DNA from: Megalobrama amblycephala
Lineage: Eukaryota; Chordata; Actinopteri; Cypriniformes; Xenocyprididae
Length of the DNA stretch: 64,000 nt
NCBI RefSeq assembly: GCF_018812025.1
Contig: NC_063052.1
Location: forward strand, 21,096,914 to 21,160,913
Reading direction: 5' to 3'
Positions 43,388-59,240 of this stretch are shown in pieces. Position numbers and translations under genes: made by a program. The notes under the pieces are model-generated. The model saw only the letters and a program-made list of their open reading frames with translations. It was not told the DNA's origin and made no database searches. How positions within the stretch are numbered: the stretch's first letter is position 1; each line of letters opens with the position of its first letter.

Positions 43388-45830
43388 TTTCCTCCAACTG
43401 CAGAGCACTGCCTGTCAGACATCTGTGGGAACGGGTGGGGGAGGAACTATTAGAGGAAATCGGGGGGGGGAGGTGGGGATCCATAGGGTAGAGATACAGG
43501 GTGGATTTTATGATGAAATTTAAATTCCCATTTGAATTTTTTTGTCTTTCTCTGCATACTTTTTATTTTGTTGTGTTTGTTTCCCTTGGCTCAAGTAGCA
43601 TCATGATTTGACAAAAATGGATCTTAATGTGTGTTTTCTTTGCCGCCTTGTTGTAAATTGATCTTTTTTTGGAGCTTCATCATTCTTGTCAAATGAAGTC
43701 ACAGCATGAGCCTATAGCAAGATTGTTCCATGTATGTATTTTCCCCACCAATATTAAAGTTGAAGTTGATGTACACAATCGTTCAGTATCTTTCATGCCA
43801 ACAACAATGCAATGATTCAGGTGGAAATGTTTATTTTATATTTCTGGTACAGTGGGAATGTCACAAAGCCTGCCAAGAGCATGTCACTCCAAAATCAAAG
43901 AAACATACGTTTAAGACTTTTCTGCATTGTGAAATCTCATTCTCATTACATTTGTTGTGTTGATTTTAATTGATCCTGATTCTAATGAGAATGAGATTTT
44001 CCTATACATTATGGTAATGAGAATTGGATTGGGAGTAGTGGGGTGTTTTTCATTGTTGTGAAAATCGTGTCGTGATGCAGTGGTCCTAAAATGGGCAAAT
44101 TATATAAGGAAAATTATAAATCGATTTCTTTTGATTTTAGAACAAAATGTGACAAGACTCCTAACTGGTGATTTAGGACTGTGTTGAATATAGGACAGTG
44201 AAAAGTGAAATGAAATCTTCAAAACACACATTGTTCATTGATCTTATCTTACAGAAGACTCTTAAGAGTTTACAGGCTCTTTTGTTAAAGCAACATGACC
44301 TTTATTGATGTGCAAATTTTAAAATGAACTGAAGTAGAAAAAAAAAAAACAAGAAAAAAAAACAGTGTAGCCGGTCAATAAATATTTATTTTGTTGAATC
44401 AACACATTACATAGTGCATAAGACATATGTGTATTTATTTAAATATCTGTTAAATAAATTAGAATGTGCTAAGACAAGAATTTCACAATTTTTGATTGAT
44501 AACTGCTGGAATTTTCCACTGCTTTCTATAGCAACAAAGGCAGCTTCCTTAACATGTTATTTTTGCTATTTAAAACGATAGCCTACACAACTTTATCTCA
44601 CTAGCTACATGATTATAAGATTCGTAGCTTTGTGATTGTAAAGCTAAGATTATAGTTATATTTGTAAATAATACTGGAAGATTTCATGTTATATGACTTT
44701 AATACAAAACGTGTTTATCAACTGTCATTTTAAAGCACTTGATGGCAGTTCTTGGCTGAAATGAAGTTGAAGTTCACATCTGAAGGACATGGAAGAAGCA
44801 GTGAAACGGTCCATTTTCTTTATACGGATGTCATTATACCATTTTGTATAAATGCAACTGGTGATTCTCATGTCCAGGTCAGATTCCACCCCAAAATAAA
44901 ATAATAAAAAAATTAAATTATTTTATAAAATGTATGCATTATATTTTGCACAAAGAACTGAAGCTTAATTCATTATAATGTAAAAAACATCATAGTAGTA
45001 TTTGTTGTACTGCCAGATTCAACTGAAAAAAAAAATAAAATAAATCATTACAGTATTTTTTTTTTTAATAAATGAAGTATAATCATAATTCAGAATAATT
45101 ACAACAACTCAATGTTAAAAATTTGGAAGACTTGCAGTAATATGAATGAAATGTTTTGATTTACAGTTTGGGATCCTAATAATTAAAAAAAAAAAAAAAT
45201 CATTAACAATAAGGTTCCATTAGTTGAGGTTATTTTATGCATTAAAATGAACTCTATACTGTACCTTTGTACTGTACTTATTAATCTTAGTTAACAATAA
45301 TACAAATACAACTGTTCATTGTTAGTTCATGTATAGCTCAGGTTCAGATATAAATTTTGATTTTAATTATGTATTCATATATGTTGAGATTTACATTAAC
45401 TGAGAATAATAAACGCTTTACAAATATTTTTCATTGTTAGTTCGTTAACTGATGTAGTTAACTAATTTTAACAAACATTATTGTAAAGTGATACCCAAAA
45501 AATCTTATTGATTTAAATATAGATTCTACTTTATGCAATATTGTTTCTAATTAATTTTTTCAATGTTTTTTTTTTCCATGAGATTCACCTGACTCCTAGG
45601 CATTTCCCAAAATTTGTTCCAAAACAAAAAAACAACTTTTCCAAGTACTGCATCTATGTTCTACCCTTTTCCCATCAGTGAGCACAAACACAACCTAAAA
45701 AATCAGTGCATTTATTTGTGTTTAAATAGATCTAGTCCTAGCTCTTTCTCTAAAAGTCCTTAAACGTCTTAAGTACCCTGAAAGAAGTATAGACAACCAA
45801 ACATAGTGCTAAAACTGTGGCAGTGTGTGG
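43388..45830. other. ube2e1 3' UTR and ube2e1-nkiras1 convergent spacer
   Basis: The first 370 bp are probable ube2e1 3' UTR. A TTTATT at 45711-45716 is AATAAA on the - strand, about 120 bp past the nkiras1 stop, and fits its poly(A) signal. No other gene is seen. Confidence 0.5.
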
Positions 45831-45833
45831 TGT

Positions 45834-46076
45834 TCAGATGTCGTTGGAGGGGGTTCCCTTGCTCTTGCGGCCAGGCAGAGGAAAGGCAGACTTGCTCTGT
45901 GGCTGTGTGAGGCGGCTGGTGAGGCTGGTGAAGGGTTCGATTAATGAGCTTCTGTCTGTCACGGTCACCTCCCAAAGTTTGACCTTCTCCCCACGTGCCC
46001 ACTGCTGGGCAGCATCTTGGTCCACCTGTCGACGTTCCCGCAGGTCAAACTTGTTCCCCAACACGATCACCATCAC
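45834..46076 (-). CDS. nkiras1: nkiras1 coding exon 3
   Basis: The acceptor CATGTGCAG is followed by GTG ATG GTG ATC (VMVI). The exon encodes the NKFD guanine-specificity motif and the C-terminus rich in Pro, Ser and Lys, then the stop at 45834-45836. Confidence 0.95.
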   Translation of the reverse strand: MMVIVLGNKFDLRERRQVDQDAAQQWARGEKVKLWEVTVTDRSSLIEPFTSLTSRLTQPQSKSAFPLPGRKSKGTPSNDI

Positions 46077-46420
46077 CTGCACATGCAAATACAGTCAGTG
46101 TGAGAACATATTCACAGGTTACACCAGATCATAGCAAATTATCATGGGTCAATCTCATGAAAACATGGCCAAGTCCTATTTCACTCCAAAAATCAAAAGA
46201 ATTGTTCAGGGACATCATTTTTATGGAAATCTTTCCATAATAAAAGAAATATATAAATATCTATATAATAATAATATTGAAGTATGTTTGTAATTCTCAA
46301 GTTTTTCAAATGTTTTTAGATTCTCATTACTGTAATAAAAGTTTAAGTCAGCTTGAAGTGAATAAAATCATAATGTATGAATATATATGTATGTGTGTGC
46401 TGTCAAATCTATTGATCACG

Positions 46421-46455
<35 letters not shown>

Positions 46456-46543
46456 CATACACACACACAAACATATTTACAAACTGATAGATGCAGTTTA
46501 TCAATTTGACAGCACATATAAATAATAATACATATATACATAC

Positions 46544-46630
<87 letters not shown>

Positions 46631-46744
46631 AACAAACACTCGCATACATGTATATAAATAAATTTATACCTATATACATTCATATATATATATACACATA
46701 CATACATACACACACCCACATACATATATTACTTTTCATATTTT

Positions 46745-46815
<71 letters not shown>

Positions 46816-49800
46816 GCTACATATATATCACCATGCTTCATTTTCTTTATACACAATATTCTGTTTCTTATATTTGTTTCTTTTGATTATATGGGGTGAA
46901 ATATAAGTCGGACATGTTATTTGTATAATGTGGCTCTCCTGTCAATAAGACATTTTTAATACTTTGTTTTATTTTCATGCCTCTTTTTTGTCTCTGGACT
47001 TGTCTATTTCCTTCTTCAAGAGCTCGACTTTTTTGAATGACTCCAGACTGTCCACACTATAGACCAGCACAAAGCCGTCCGCCACAGAGAAGAAGTGTTT
47101 GGGTAAATCCAGTCCCTCACGCAGCCCTCTTGTGTCATAGAGACGTAACTGCTCTCTCACACCACGGTCCGTCTCGACAGAGGCCACATATATATCCTCC
47201 TGAGTGTCGTTTGTTTCTCCACCTGAAACAGGACAGTCCTGTTTCATTTAAATGTCTAATTAAACATGTTTCTTCATACACTTTTCATTCTTTCATGAAT
47301 GATGCACAACCCAGGATCATTCATGAGTTGATTCACTGACTAATAAATGCATAATTCATACATTCTGGACAATTTAAAGGGTTCATGACATGGATTTATG
47401 ATTATTATTATTTTAATATGTTCCTAATTAAAATGGCAGCATACAGGAATTAATCTCTTGGTCTACTTCAAACTGTCATAGTAACCCGTCCACCCTTACG
47501 CACAAGTGTCATGCAGAAAAGTGCAAATAATTAATATTTTATATAAATTATGTTAGTATTTTTTAAACAAAAATGATATTACTCAAAATTACTCAAACTA
47601 TTACTCAAAATTTCACTGCAACCCATGCATATGTTAAAAAGACATACAATCTATTAGTTGTTCTATTTATGAAGTATAATTAATTAGCAAACAATAATTT
47701 ATTAAAAACAAAGAAATGAATTTTTCAGTAAATTACAAATTCATAGTTTATTTACTAGTTTATCAAAATGTTAAATGATTAAAGCACATGCATACAAAAC
47801 AAATATTGTAAGATCCTCTAACATCTAAAGATGCAAAAATTAAAATCACCAAAAAAATTGTGATTTAAAGGGATAGTTCACCCAAAAATGAAAAATATCT
47901 TTAAAATATCTTCTTTTGTGTTCAGCAGAAAGAAATTCATACAAGTTTGGAACAATTTGAGGGTGAGTAAATGATGACAGAATATTCATTTTTGGGTGAA
48001 CTATCCCTTTAAAAGAGAAAGAGACCTGCATAAAGAGTGAGGGGCAGCAAATAACGCCACAATAAAGCTTCCAGATGTTTCTGGAAGATAACATAAATTA
48101 ACATAAAATGTTTCTTCTGATTATGTAAATTCATAACATATTTATTTATATGCAATACAAATTGTTTCAAAGATGCTTCACAGAAATAAACAGGAAAATA
48201 ACAGTTAAAGGTGCCGTAGAATAGAAAATTGAATTTACCTTGACATAGTTGAATAACAAGAGTTCAGTACATGGAAATGACATACAGTGAGTCTCAAACA
48301 CCATTGTTTCCTCCTTCTTATGTAAATTTGATTTGTTTAAAAGACCTCCGAAGAACAGGCGAATCTCAACATAACACTGACTGTTACGTAACAGTCGATA
48401 TCATTAATATGTACGCCCCCAATATTTTCATATACCAGCCCATGTTCAAGCCATTACACAAGGGCAGCCAGTATTAACGTCTGTATCTGTGCACAGCTGA
48501 ATCATCAGACTAGGTAAGCAAGCAAGAACAATAGCGAAAAATGGCAGATGGAGCAATAATAACTGACATGATCCATGATAACATGATATTTTTAGTGATA
48601 TTTGTAAATTGTCTTTCTAAATGTTTCGTTAGCATGTTGCTAATGTACTGTTAAATGTGGTTAAAATTACCATCATTTCTTACCGTATTCACGGAGACAA
48701 GAGCCGTCATTATTTTCATTATTAAACACTTGCAGTATGTATAATTCATAAACACAACTTCATTCTTTATAAATCTCTCCAACAGTGTATAATGTTAGCT
48801 TTAGCCTGTTAGCCACGGAACACAGCCTCAAACTCATTCAGAATGAAATGTAAACATCCAAATAAATACTGTACTTATGTGATTAGACATGCTGCATGAT
48901 GAACACTTAGAAAAGATCCATTTTGAGGGTTATATTAGCTGTGTGAACTTTGTTTATGCTGTTTAACCCTTTCGCACGTAAGTTTCAAATATTCTGGCTG
49001 ATCCCCCAGCGTGAGTTTTTTTTAAGGTGACCGTTATTTAGAACGTATCACTTTATGGTTTCCATGGTGACGCGTCATTGCTTGTTACGTGACACACCGC
49101 AGCGCTGTATGAATGATGATCTGCTTTCATTTAATTTTTCCTTTTTTATTCAAAATATTCACAAATTTGTTAACTATAGCATGAAATATCTAATATTCCG
49201 ATTGCCAAATATGTGCAAGTGGATGTGTTTTGCTGTTTAAACACCTTCATAACGATCGTGTTAGTTGAGCCATATGAGCGATGGGCGCCGCCATGTTAGT
49301 TTGCACTGCGCAGAGAATCGGATCTGTTGGATTTACAACCCGTGAATTTATCCACTTCTCCCGAAATACATGAAAGTAAGTGTGCCGGGGAACTGGGGAA
49401 GAATAGACTAAGCTTTTAAGTTACTTTCACAATGTGTATATGATATGAATTAAACGTGTTGTCAAGTTATAATGGAAAGGGTTGTTATTTCCACTTCTAT
49501 AGACATCATTGTGTATTTTACAAACTCTAAATATATTGTTTTGTTAGTACTCATGTGTATTTAAATGTCTGAAACCTGAAATGAACATTATTTGGTTGAA
49601 AACACTGCATATATGTGATATATGAAAAGCGCTGCGCGCGTCCATCTCTGGTTTAGCGCCAGTTAAAGCGCGCACGCACATTTGAATTTGGCAGTTGCAC
49701 TGAACGTTCTAATCACACCGGTGTGATCGTACGCTCCTGGGGCCAGCCAAGACTGATCACACCGGTGTGATCGTACGTGTCAAAGAGTTAAGGCAGTCGC

Positions 49801-50546
49801 AAGCTCGGGGGCAGGGGGCACGAGAATTTAAAGGGGCCGCAGCCTGAATCGGCGCATATTTAATAATGCCCCAAAATAGGCAGTTAAAAAAATGAATAAA
49901 AATAAATAAATAAAAAAAATCGATGGGGTATTTTGAGCTGAAACTTCACAGACACATTCAGGTACACCTTAGACTTATATTACATCTTTTGAAAACACAT
50001 TCTACGGCACCTTTAATATAATAATTTCAGCTGTAAAGACAATAATGTCATTAATCAGCTCAATTCAGTTGAACTTTTGTTCAGCAGTCAAATCAATAAT
50101 ATATGAGAATGTTAGATGTCTTTTATGAAGTCCCAACTGAGCAAACCAAAGGCAGACAATAATTTATTACACATATTTGAATTTTATTACCCATATCGTT
50201 CAGAATTTACAAAGAGCATGTTGATTTTTGTATATCTAATTTACCGCTAATTATGATACAGTAAATATCCACATGGAATCCAGTTTTTATGTATCTAGTT
50301 CAAGTCACATTCATACCATAAAGTCATATTCATACTTTACTGTTACCCTTTGCTAGAGTGTCTGTTTAAGCTGATGAGCAGCAGCTGCCATACTCACTCA
50401 ATTTTTGAGTCATGTGAACTATAAAAGTGGGTGTTTTTGATATGAATTTTACCTGCAGTGTGAGTGCCATACAGTAACTGCTCCAGGATGGCTGTTTTCC
50501 CCACAGATGCCATACCACAAACCACAACCTTACAACCCTTACCCAT
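45834..50546 (-). CDS. nkiras1: kappaB-Ras 1, NF-kappaB inhibitor-interacting Ras-like protein
   Basis: Small atypical Ras-like protein that binds the PEST region of IkappaB and slows its degradation, dampening NF-kappaB, and also restrains Ral signalling. Three coding exons on the - strand (50546-50453, 47222-46981, 46076-45834) give 192 aa, the human length. The P-loop GMASVGKT is at residues 11-18. DTRGL at 61-65 puts Leu65 where Ras has the catalytic Gln61, and the Gly12 position is also not Gly, both kappaB-Ras hallmarks. NKFD is at 120-123. There is no C-terminal CAAX box (it ends SNDI), as in the family. Start context is [11 protein letters not shown]. The C-terminal text fits NKIRAS1 rather than NKIRAS2, and rpl15/ube2e1 synteny agrees. 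Intron 2 appears to use a GC donor. Confidence 0.95.
46276..46730. repeat. (AT)n and (CA)n microsatellite cluster 1 in nkiras1 intron
   Basis: TG/TA runs at about 46421-46470, then a long AT run (about 46548-46628) and TACA-type repeats to 46715. Confidence 0.9.
46747..46812. repeat. (AT)n microsatellite cluster 2 in nkiras1 intron
   Basis: A perfect AT run of about 66 bp, 170 bp from the 3' end of coding exon 2. Confidence 0.95.
46981..47222 (-). CDS. nkiras1: nkiras1 coding exon 2, with GC donor
   Basis: The acceptor TGTTTCAG is followed by GT GGA GAA. The exon encodes switch I/II and the [10 protein letters not shown] helix. It must end after AAA GAG to join VMVIVLGNK in frame, as human NKIRAS1 does (DKKE then VAIVVLGNK). 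The next bases are GCATGA, so the donor is GC rather than GT. No in-frame GT donor fits. Confidence 0.9.
47223..47864. other. nkiras1 intron sequence, unassigned
   Basis: AT-rich; no exon or element ends recognised. Confidence 0.5.
47861..48015. mobile_element. About 148-bp TTAA-flanked MITE, GGGATAGTTCACCC family
   Basis: TTAA|AGGGATAGTTCACCC mirrors GGGTGAACTATCCCT|TTAA. It is a very compact member of the family, with TCAGCAGAAAGAAATTCATAC in the middle. Confidence 0.9.
48205..50015. mobile_element. 1.8-kb TTAA-flanked element, AGGTGCCGTAGAAT ends (Kolobok-like)
   Basis: TTAA at 48205-48208 and 50012-50015 flank AGGTGCCGTAGAAT and its inverse ATTCTACGGCACCT. The TTAA target with purine-G ends suggests Kolobok, or less likely piggyBac. 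A candidate internal promoter and splice donor lie near 48480-48515. A piggyBac-like element is nested inside, and no transposase is recognised. Confidence 0.8.
48963..49791. mobile_element. Nested piggyBac-like non-autonomous element
   Basis: TTAA at 48963-48966 and 49788-49791 bracket CCCTTTCGCACGTA on the left and TACGTGTCAAAGAG on the right (inverse CTCTTTGACACGTA), close to the CCCTTTGACACGTA ends of fish piggyBac elements. The right end has two copies of the palindrome ATCACACCGGTGTGAT (within about 49713-49772), typical of the subterminal region. No transposase frame. Confidence 0.8.
50016..50452. other. nkiras1 intron 1 (coding) 5' part, unassigned
   Basis: AT-rich; nothing recognised apart from the splice donor of coding exon 1. 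Confidence 0.5.
50453..50546 (-). CDS. nkiras1: nkiras1 coding exon 1
   Basis: Encodes [11 protein letters not shown] and the GMASVGKT P-loop up to YGTHTA. The donor is GCAG then GTAAAA. An acceptor (GTGTTTCAG, 50558) leaves 11 bp of 5' UTR before the ATG, so a separate non-coding exon lies upstream. Confidence 0.95.
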
Positions 50547-51319
50547 AGTTACCTGCCCTGAAACACACAAACAAACAACACATCCAGAACCAACCAGAAG
50601 GGCAGCAGTGTAAAAAGCATGATAGGCAAATGTGAAAATGAGCAAAAATGCTTCTAGTTTTTCTCACTGTTTCCCCACAAATTTTAGTATTCACATAATA
50701 ATTTGACTATTTAAATTGGGAACAAAAAAAACATATATTAATTGGACATACGTTACTATCAAACTTCTATGAATGGACAAATCCTGAAGCTCATGATGTT
50801 CTCTAGACTAGCATGATTGAGGATGTTCCAAAGAGCATCTTGTCTTTCAATGGAAGCAAGAAATTTTCAGTAAAGGCCTCTGCACACCGAGTCCGAAATT
50901 CGCATGCGAAATTTTCGCACGTTAAAAAATTAATTCGACCTCACGTTATGTCAATCACGTTTGCACACTGCCTCCGAAACTTTCATCCGTCAAAAAAAAA
51001 ATTCGGATCAGGTTCGATTTTCTGCGTTTTTCGCATCCGTGGCACGCATTTTGAGAGACGTTTTGACAATTCAGAGCCACCGTACGCAAAAATCCCGAAT
51101 GCCATCTGAGTTGATCCACGTTGATCAAGTTGATCCTACAGCACAAAACAGCAGCACTGAATGACAAACAACGTGCGGAATACAAAGAGACAGAATATAA
51201 AGACAGATTGTGCCAGTAGCAAAGCATCAAACTGAGCCACTGACATCCTGAAGTAAACTTTGAATTGCTCGGTATAATCTCGCAGCTTCTTGATGTGGTG
51301 AATTATATGTCAATATTTG

Positions 51320-53196
51320 GAGTCAAATTAATGCCTTAAAGTTTTGCACAAAAATAAAGTTTTGCAAAAAAAACAAAAAAAAAAAAAAAAAACAATTGAG
51401 CAATAAAAAAATGTTTTGCAAACAAAAATAAAGAATTGCAAAGGAAAAATAAAGTATTGAGCGGAAAAAAATAAGTTTTGCAAACAAAACTAATAAATTG
51501 CTAAATAAAATAAAGTAGTGCAAAAATAAAAATATAATCAATTACAAAAATCAATGACAGCTGTAATCCTATTTTATCTTTGCCACATATTTTTCATGCT
51601 CAAACCTACTAAATCATTTGCAACGCTCATTTTATTCTGCGTTTCAGTCAAGCGTGCGCGCACGATACCGAAATTCCTTTGTGCTGCACTTTTCTGTGCG
51701 GTTCTCTTTATGGCACTGGTTTGACGTGGGGGTGGAGTCAAGAAACGGGAGCACGCCTCTGCGAAATGCATTGGAGGGGAACGTAATCGGCGACAGGTGA
51801 AATAATTCTTTGACATGGTTAAAAATAATGAATGGTTTGTTTTTGTTGGTTTGTTTAGCATATGTTGTCGCCGATTACGACCCCCTCCAATGCATTTCTT
51901 AATAGTAATATGACCCGTTGCGCTCTGTTTCACTGCCTGTATCCACTTTTGTGTCCTTAAACATTCCTTTTTTGGGGTCAACAGCCTATAAAAACGTATT
52001 TTTGGGTTTTTTAGCTTGTTAGCTGTACACCTTGTCACACAGCAGCTTTAGGCATTGTTCTGTTTTTTTTTGTAATGAGTCAGAAAAGACGAGAAGGCAG
52101 CCTCACGCAATACAAAGTCAATGGAGACGGTTGGATTGTTTTCCCCCCGGTGGGCGTGGTTTTCAGATTATAATAAATGCGCTGTCTCTATGCTTGGGCT
52201 GCGTCCGAAAACTGGAAAATGCTGCCTTCTGAGGACACATTTCAAGGTAGTAAGGCATCAAGGCACGTCCGAATCCAATGTTAGCTTCACTTCCTGTCAC
52301 ATGAGATACCTTCCTCAGATCGATTTTTGAAGGAAGCATAGATGTATCCTTAGCTGCCTTTGATATCCCACAATCCTGTGCTTTCCATTCTGTGACAGTT
52401 GAGCTAGAAAAATAAAGATGGCGTCCGAAAGTTGCGTTTGCTGCTCAGTTTGTATATAAATGTACGATTTTGACCAACATATTTCAATTTTGATATCATT
52501 TCTATCGAGAAATTACTACTGTAGTAATTAAATATTTGTTTAGTTCTCACCAAAGTGCGTGCTATATTGCTGTAGATCATTAAACTGTTACGCTGCCTCA
52601 GAAGTCTGTCTGAAATCAATTTTGTGAGGTGCCTTCATGCACAAACGCTGCCGTACAAGTCATTCTCTTATAAGACAGCGAGGCAGCAAGACAGCTACCT
52701 AGGTTTTCGGACGCAGCCTTGATCTGTTCTGTTGAGATCTGCGTCTCCTGCCGATGACGTGTTTCGCGGGGGCGTGCCCCCGTTTCTTGACTCCACCCTC
52801 ACGTCAAACCAGTGCCATAAAGAGAACCGCACAGAAAAGTGCAGCGCAAAAGAAAGCCGGTACCGTGAGCGCATGCTTGACTGAAACGCAGAATAAAATG
52901 AGCGTTGCAAATGATTTAGTTGTTTTGAGCATGAAAAATGTGGCAAAGATAAAATAGGATTACAGCTGTCATTGATTTTTGTAATTGATTATATTTTTAT
53001 TTTTGCACTACGTTATTTTAGTTTGCAATTTATTATTTTTGTTTGCAAAACTTATTTTTTTCTGCTCAATACTTTATTTTTCCTTTGCAATTCTTTATTT
53101 TTGTTTGCAAAACATTTTTTTATTGCTCAATTCTTTTTTTTTTTTTTGCAAAACTTTATTTTTGTGCAAAACTTTAAGGCATTAATTTGACTCCAT
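51320..53196. mobile_element. Fold-back element with about 470-bp arms and periodic TTTTGCAAA motifs
   Basis: GGAGTCAAATTAATGCCTTA at 51320 is mirrored at the right end. Arms 51320-51797 and about 52740-53196 pair along their length. They include a low-complexity zone of repeated GCAAAAC(A)AAAATAAAG units every 20-25 bp and a conserved TGACTGAAACGCAGAATAAAA block. The centre differs and contains a nested MITE. No transposase recognised. Confidence 0.8.
52198..52718. mobile_element. 521-bp MITE, GGCTGCGTCCGAAAAC ends
   Basis: GGCTGCGTCCGAAAAC at the left is the exact inverse of GTTTTCGGACGCAGCC at the right. It is nested in the centre of the fold-back element. Inner segments (CACTTCCTGTCACATGAG, CTGCCTCAGAAG) are non-coding. 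Confidence 0.8.
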
Positions 53197-53750
53197 AGTA
53201 GTATTCTCATTTCTCTCTATGCAATCTCGAAATTGGATGGACCCAATATTTCCTCTTTTTAAGGAGAGAGGGGACAACTAAATCATGCTCACTGCTTGAA
53301 GACTTCATTTTGTATTGTTTTGCTTTTTTCCGCAACGCATTCATTATAATACGCATCGGTGTGTGCAAGGTCTCTGTGCGTGACGAATTTTTAGGATTAC
53401 GAATACGAAAAAACGCAAGCAAAAATTTCGGACCTTAACACAACTGATAAGTGACCTCGATGCAATCTTTATTTTAAATGTTTACATTTTTATTTTTTAG
53501 ATTTAAATGGAAAAATTATTTTCAATGTAGTCTCAGACTTTTGGACCCCATTGTGCTTGATATGTATTTATATCATCTTAAGTTAGATATTGCGTAGCTT
53601 AAATAAAATAAACACAACGCTCAGTTTAGTTTTGTTATATGATCATTGTCAAAGCAAAGACATTAACCAGTTGTCTTAAATTGAAACCAGACATGCATTC
53701 ATTCATGACAGTTAGGCTAACTGTTACTAGACTGATAAAAAATCACTTAC

Positions 53751-53900
53751 CTTATACGGATTGGTTGACAATCACCATATGATCAAAGAAAACGATCAAT
53801 GTAAAATCAGATGAATGTGAATACAAGACTTTTAGTGTCATTACTACGTGCTAGAGGTGTTGTCAAACGTCACTTCCGGGAGTCGTTTGCTCGCCTCTTT
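53751..53900 (-). promoter_or_regulatory. nkiras1: nkiras1 non-coding first exon and start region
   Basis: Read on the - strand, a strong donor (GTATAAG then GTAAGTGATT, at 53750-53741) fits the missing 5' UTR exon. An ETS-type ACTTCCGGG lies at about 53872-53880, just upstream. The start site is inferred. Confidence 0.6.
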
Positions 53901-54139
53901 TTGCTCTGGGTCTGAACCATTGCTGATAAGAGAACGGTGGCAAAAATCTTATTATTTGGTCTGAGATTTAATAATAACTGTGTTACAACAATGTTTCTAA
54001 TGTATCTAATCGGTTAAATACATTTGATTGTGATTTATAAAATAGAATTCTTAGACACAGACTACATTTCCCAGAAATCTTAAACAACGGAACCGGAAAT
54101 ACGCAAGGAATAGTCCAATAAAGCACTATGGGTAATTTG
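53871..54139. promoter_or_regulatory. Shared bidirectional promoter nkiras1/rpl15
   Basis: The interval holds ETS-type motifs (ACTTCCGGG near 53872, AACCGGAAAT near 54090) and ACTACATTTCCCAGAA at 54061-54076, a close match to the ZNF143/Staf binding site common in vertebrate housekeeping promoters. No TATA box is evident. Head-to-head genes with under 0.4 kb between first exons imply shared control. Confidence 0.7.
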
Positions 54140-54169
54140 CTTCTCTCTTTCCGGTTAGTACGCCATCAA
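54140..54169 (+). promoter_or_regulatory. rpl15: rpl15 non-coding exon 1 with 5' TOP motif
   Basis: A C followed by a pyrimidine tract (CTTCTCTCTTTCC) is a 5' terminal oligopyrimidine start, which places translation under mTOR/LARP1 control. The short exon ends CGCCATCAA before GTAAGC. The human gene has a comparable exon ending in GCCATCAG. Confidence 0.75.
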
Positions 54170-55045
54170 GTAAGCGAGACTTTCTCATTTTTCTGAATGT
54201 AGAATCCATCAAATATCTCAATGCGTTTAATGTCATCCAAATCACACAATGAAAGTATTTAATGCCGAACATCTTAGTTATACTATCTAACCGTTATTTT
54301 TCTCCAATAACGATGTTGAACGTTAATTTTGATGCTAAATTGTGAGGAGTAAGGTAGCTAATGTCATGCCGGAGTTTGCACGTTTCTTCCCTTTTCTATC
54401 AGAATTCGGTTACACACATTTTATTATATCAAACGTCATTTTCGGGAATTGCATTTTATATGCTTACTGTAATCGTTGTGTTTGACTTTGTTGGATTTTT
54501 TTTTACATGACTGCATGTAACGCTAACAGTTGCCATGCCAAAGCTCTACACAACAGACACCGCTTATGGGCTTATATTACAGTAGATTATTATATAATTC
54601 CCGCTTAAAGCAACTGTATTAATCTGAATTATGAGCTCAAATAACTGTTACTCCTGATAATGTGAATGCATATATACTTGCTCGTTAGATAGCAGATCTG
54701 TGACCTGTCGTATTGTGGTTGATTAAAATGTCCAACTATAAAGACACATCAAGATTAAAATGAAGTATGTCTTAAAGGTTTCTTTTAACTTTTGCCTGTA
54801 TTAATTAATTTGTAAGACTTCTAATGAAGTATTAATGTAAGTGTTCCATGTAGTTTCAATCAGTGAGCTCATAAGCTGCACATGCAGGTGAGTAAAATGG
54901 TGTTTGTAATAGTTTTAGATGGAGCATCATGTCAACTTCTGAAAAAAAACTACCATTTTACGCATGCATGTAACTTGGATATATTGATGTATTTTTCATA
55001 AATTGTTTTCTTGACCGGTCTCTATTTTTTGGTGTCGCAAGGTGA

Positions 55046-59183
<4,138 letters not shown>

Positions 59184-59214
59184 ACAATGTGTGCTACAAC
59201 TGTACATTTATCCA

Positions 59215-59220
59215 AATAAA
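59215..59220 (+). terminator. rpl15: rpl15 poly(A) signal AATAAA
   Basis: A canonical hexamer 32 bp after the stop codon. Confidence 0.9.
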
Positions 59221-59240
59221 GTACCTTTTTATGGTCATGT

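Larger units (their letters stand above)
50871..53440. mobile_element. Outer element with CACACCGA.GTCCGAAATT-type ends
   Basis: The left end (AAGGCCTCTGCACACCGAGT) and right end (ending AAAAATTTCGGACCTTAA) share inverted TCCGAAATT and GCACACCGA/TCGGTGTGTGC blocks in different spacing. I read them as ends of one transposon that later received the fold-back element at 51320-53196. Boundaries are approximate. Confidence 0.45.

Noticed and set aside
45817..46240. Open frames on the + strand over the nkiras1 last exon
   Set aside because: They are antisense shadows of the nkiras1 coding exon, whose Ras-family motifs are all on the - strand.
46384..46812. Long Tyr-Ile repeat proteins
   Set aside because: Translations of (AT)n microsatellites in the nkiras1 intron.
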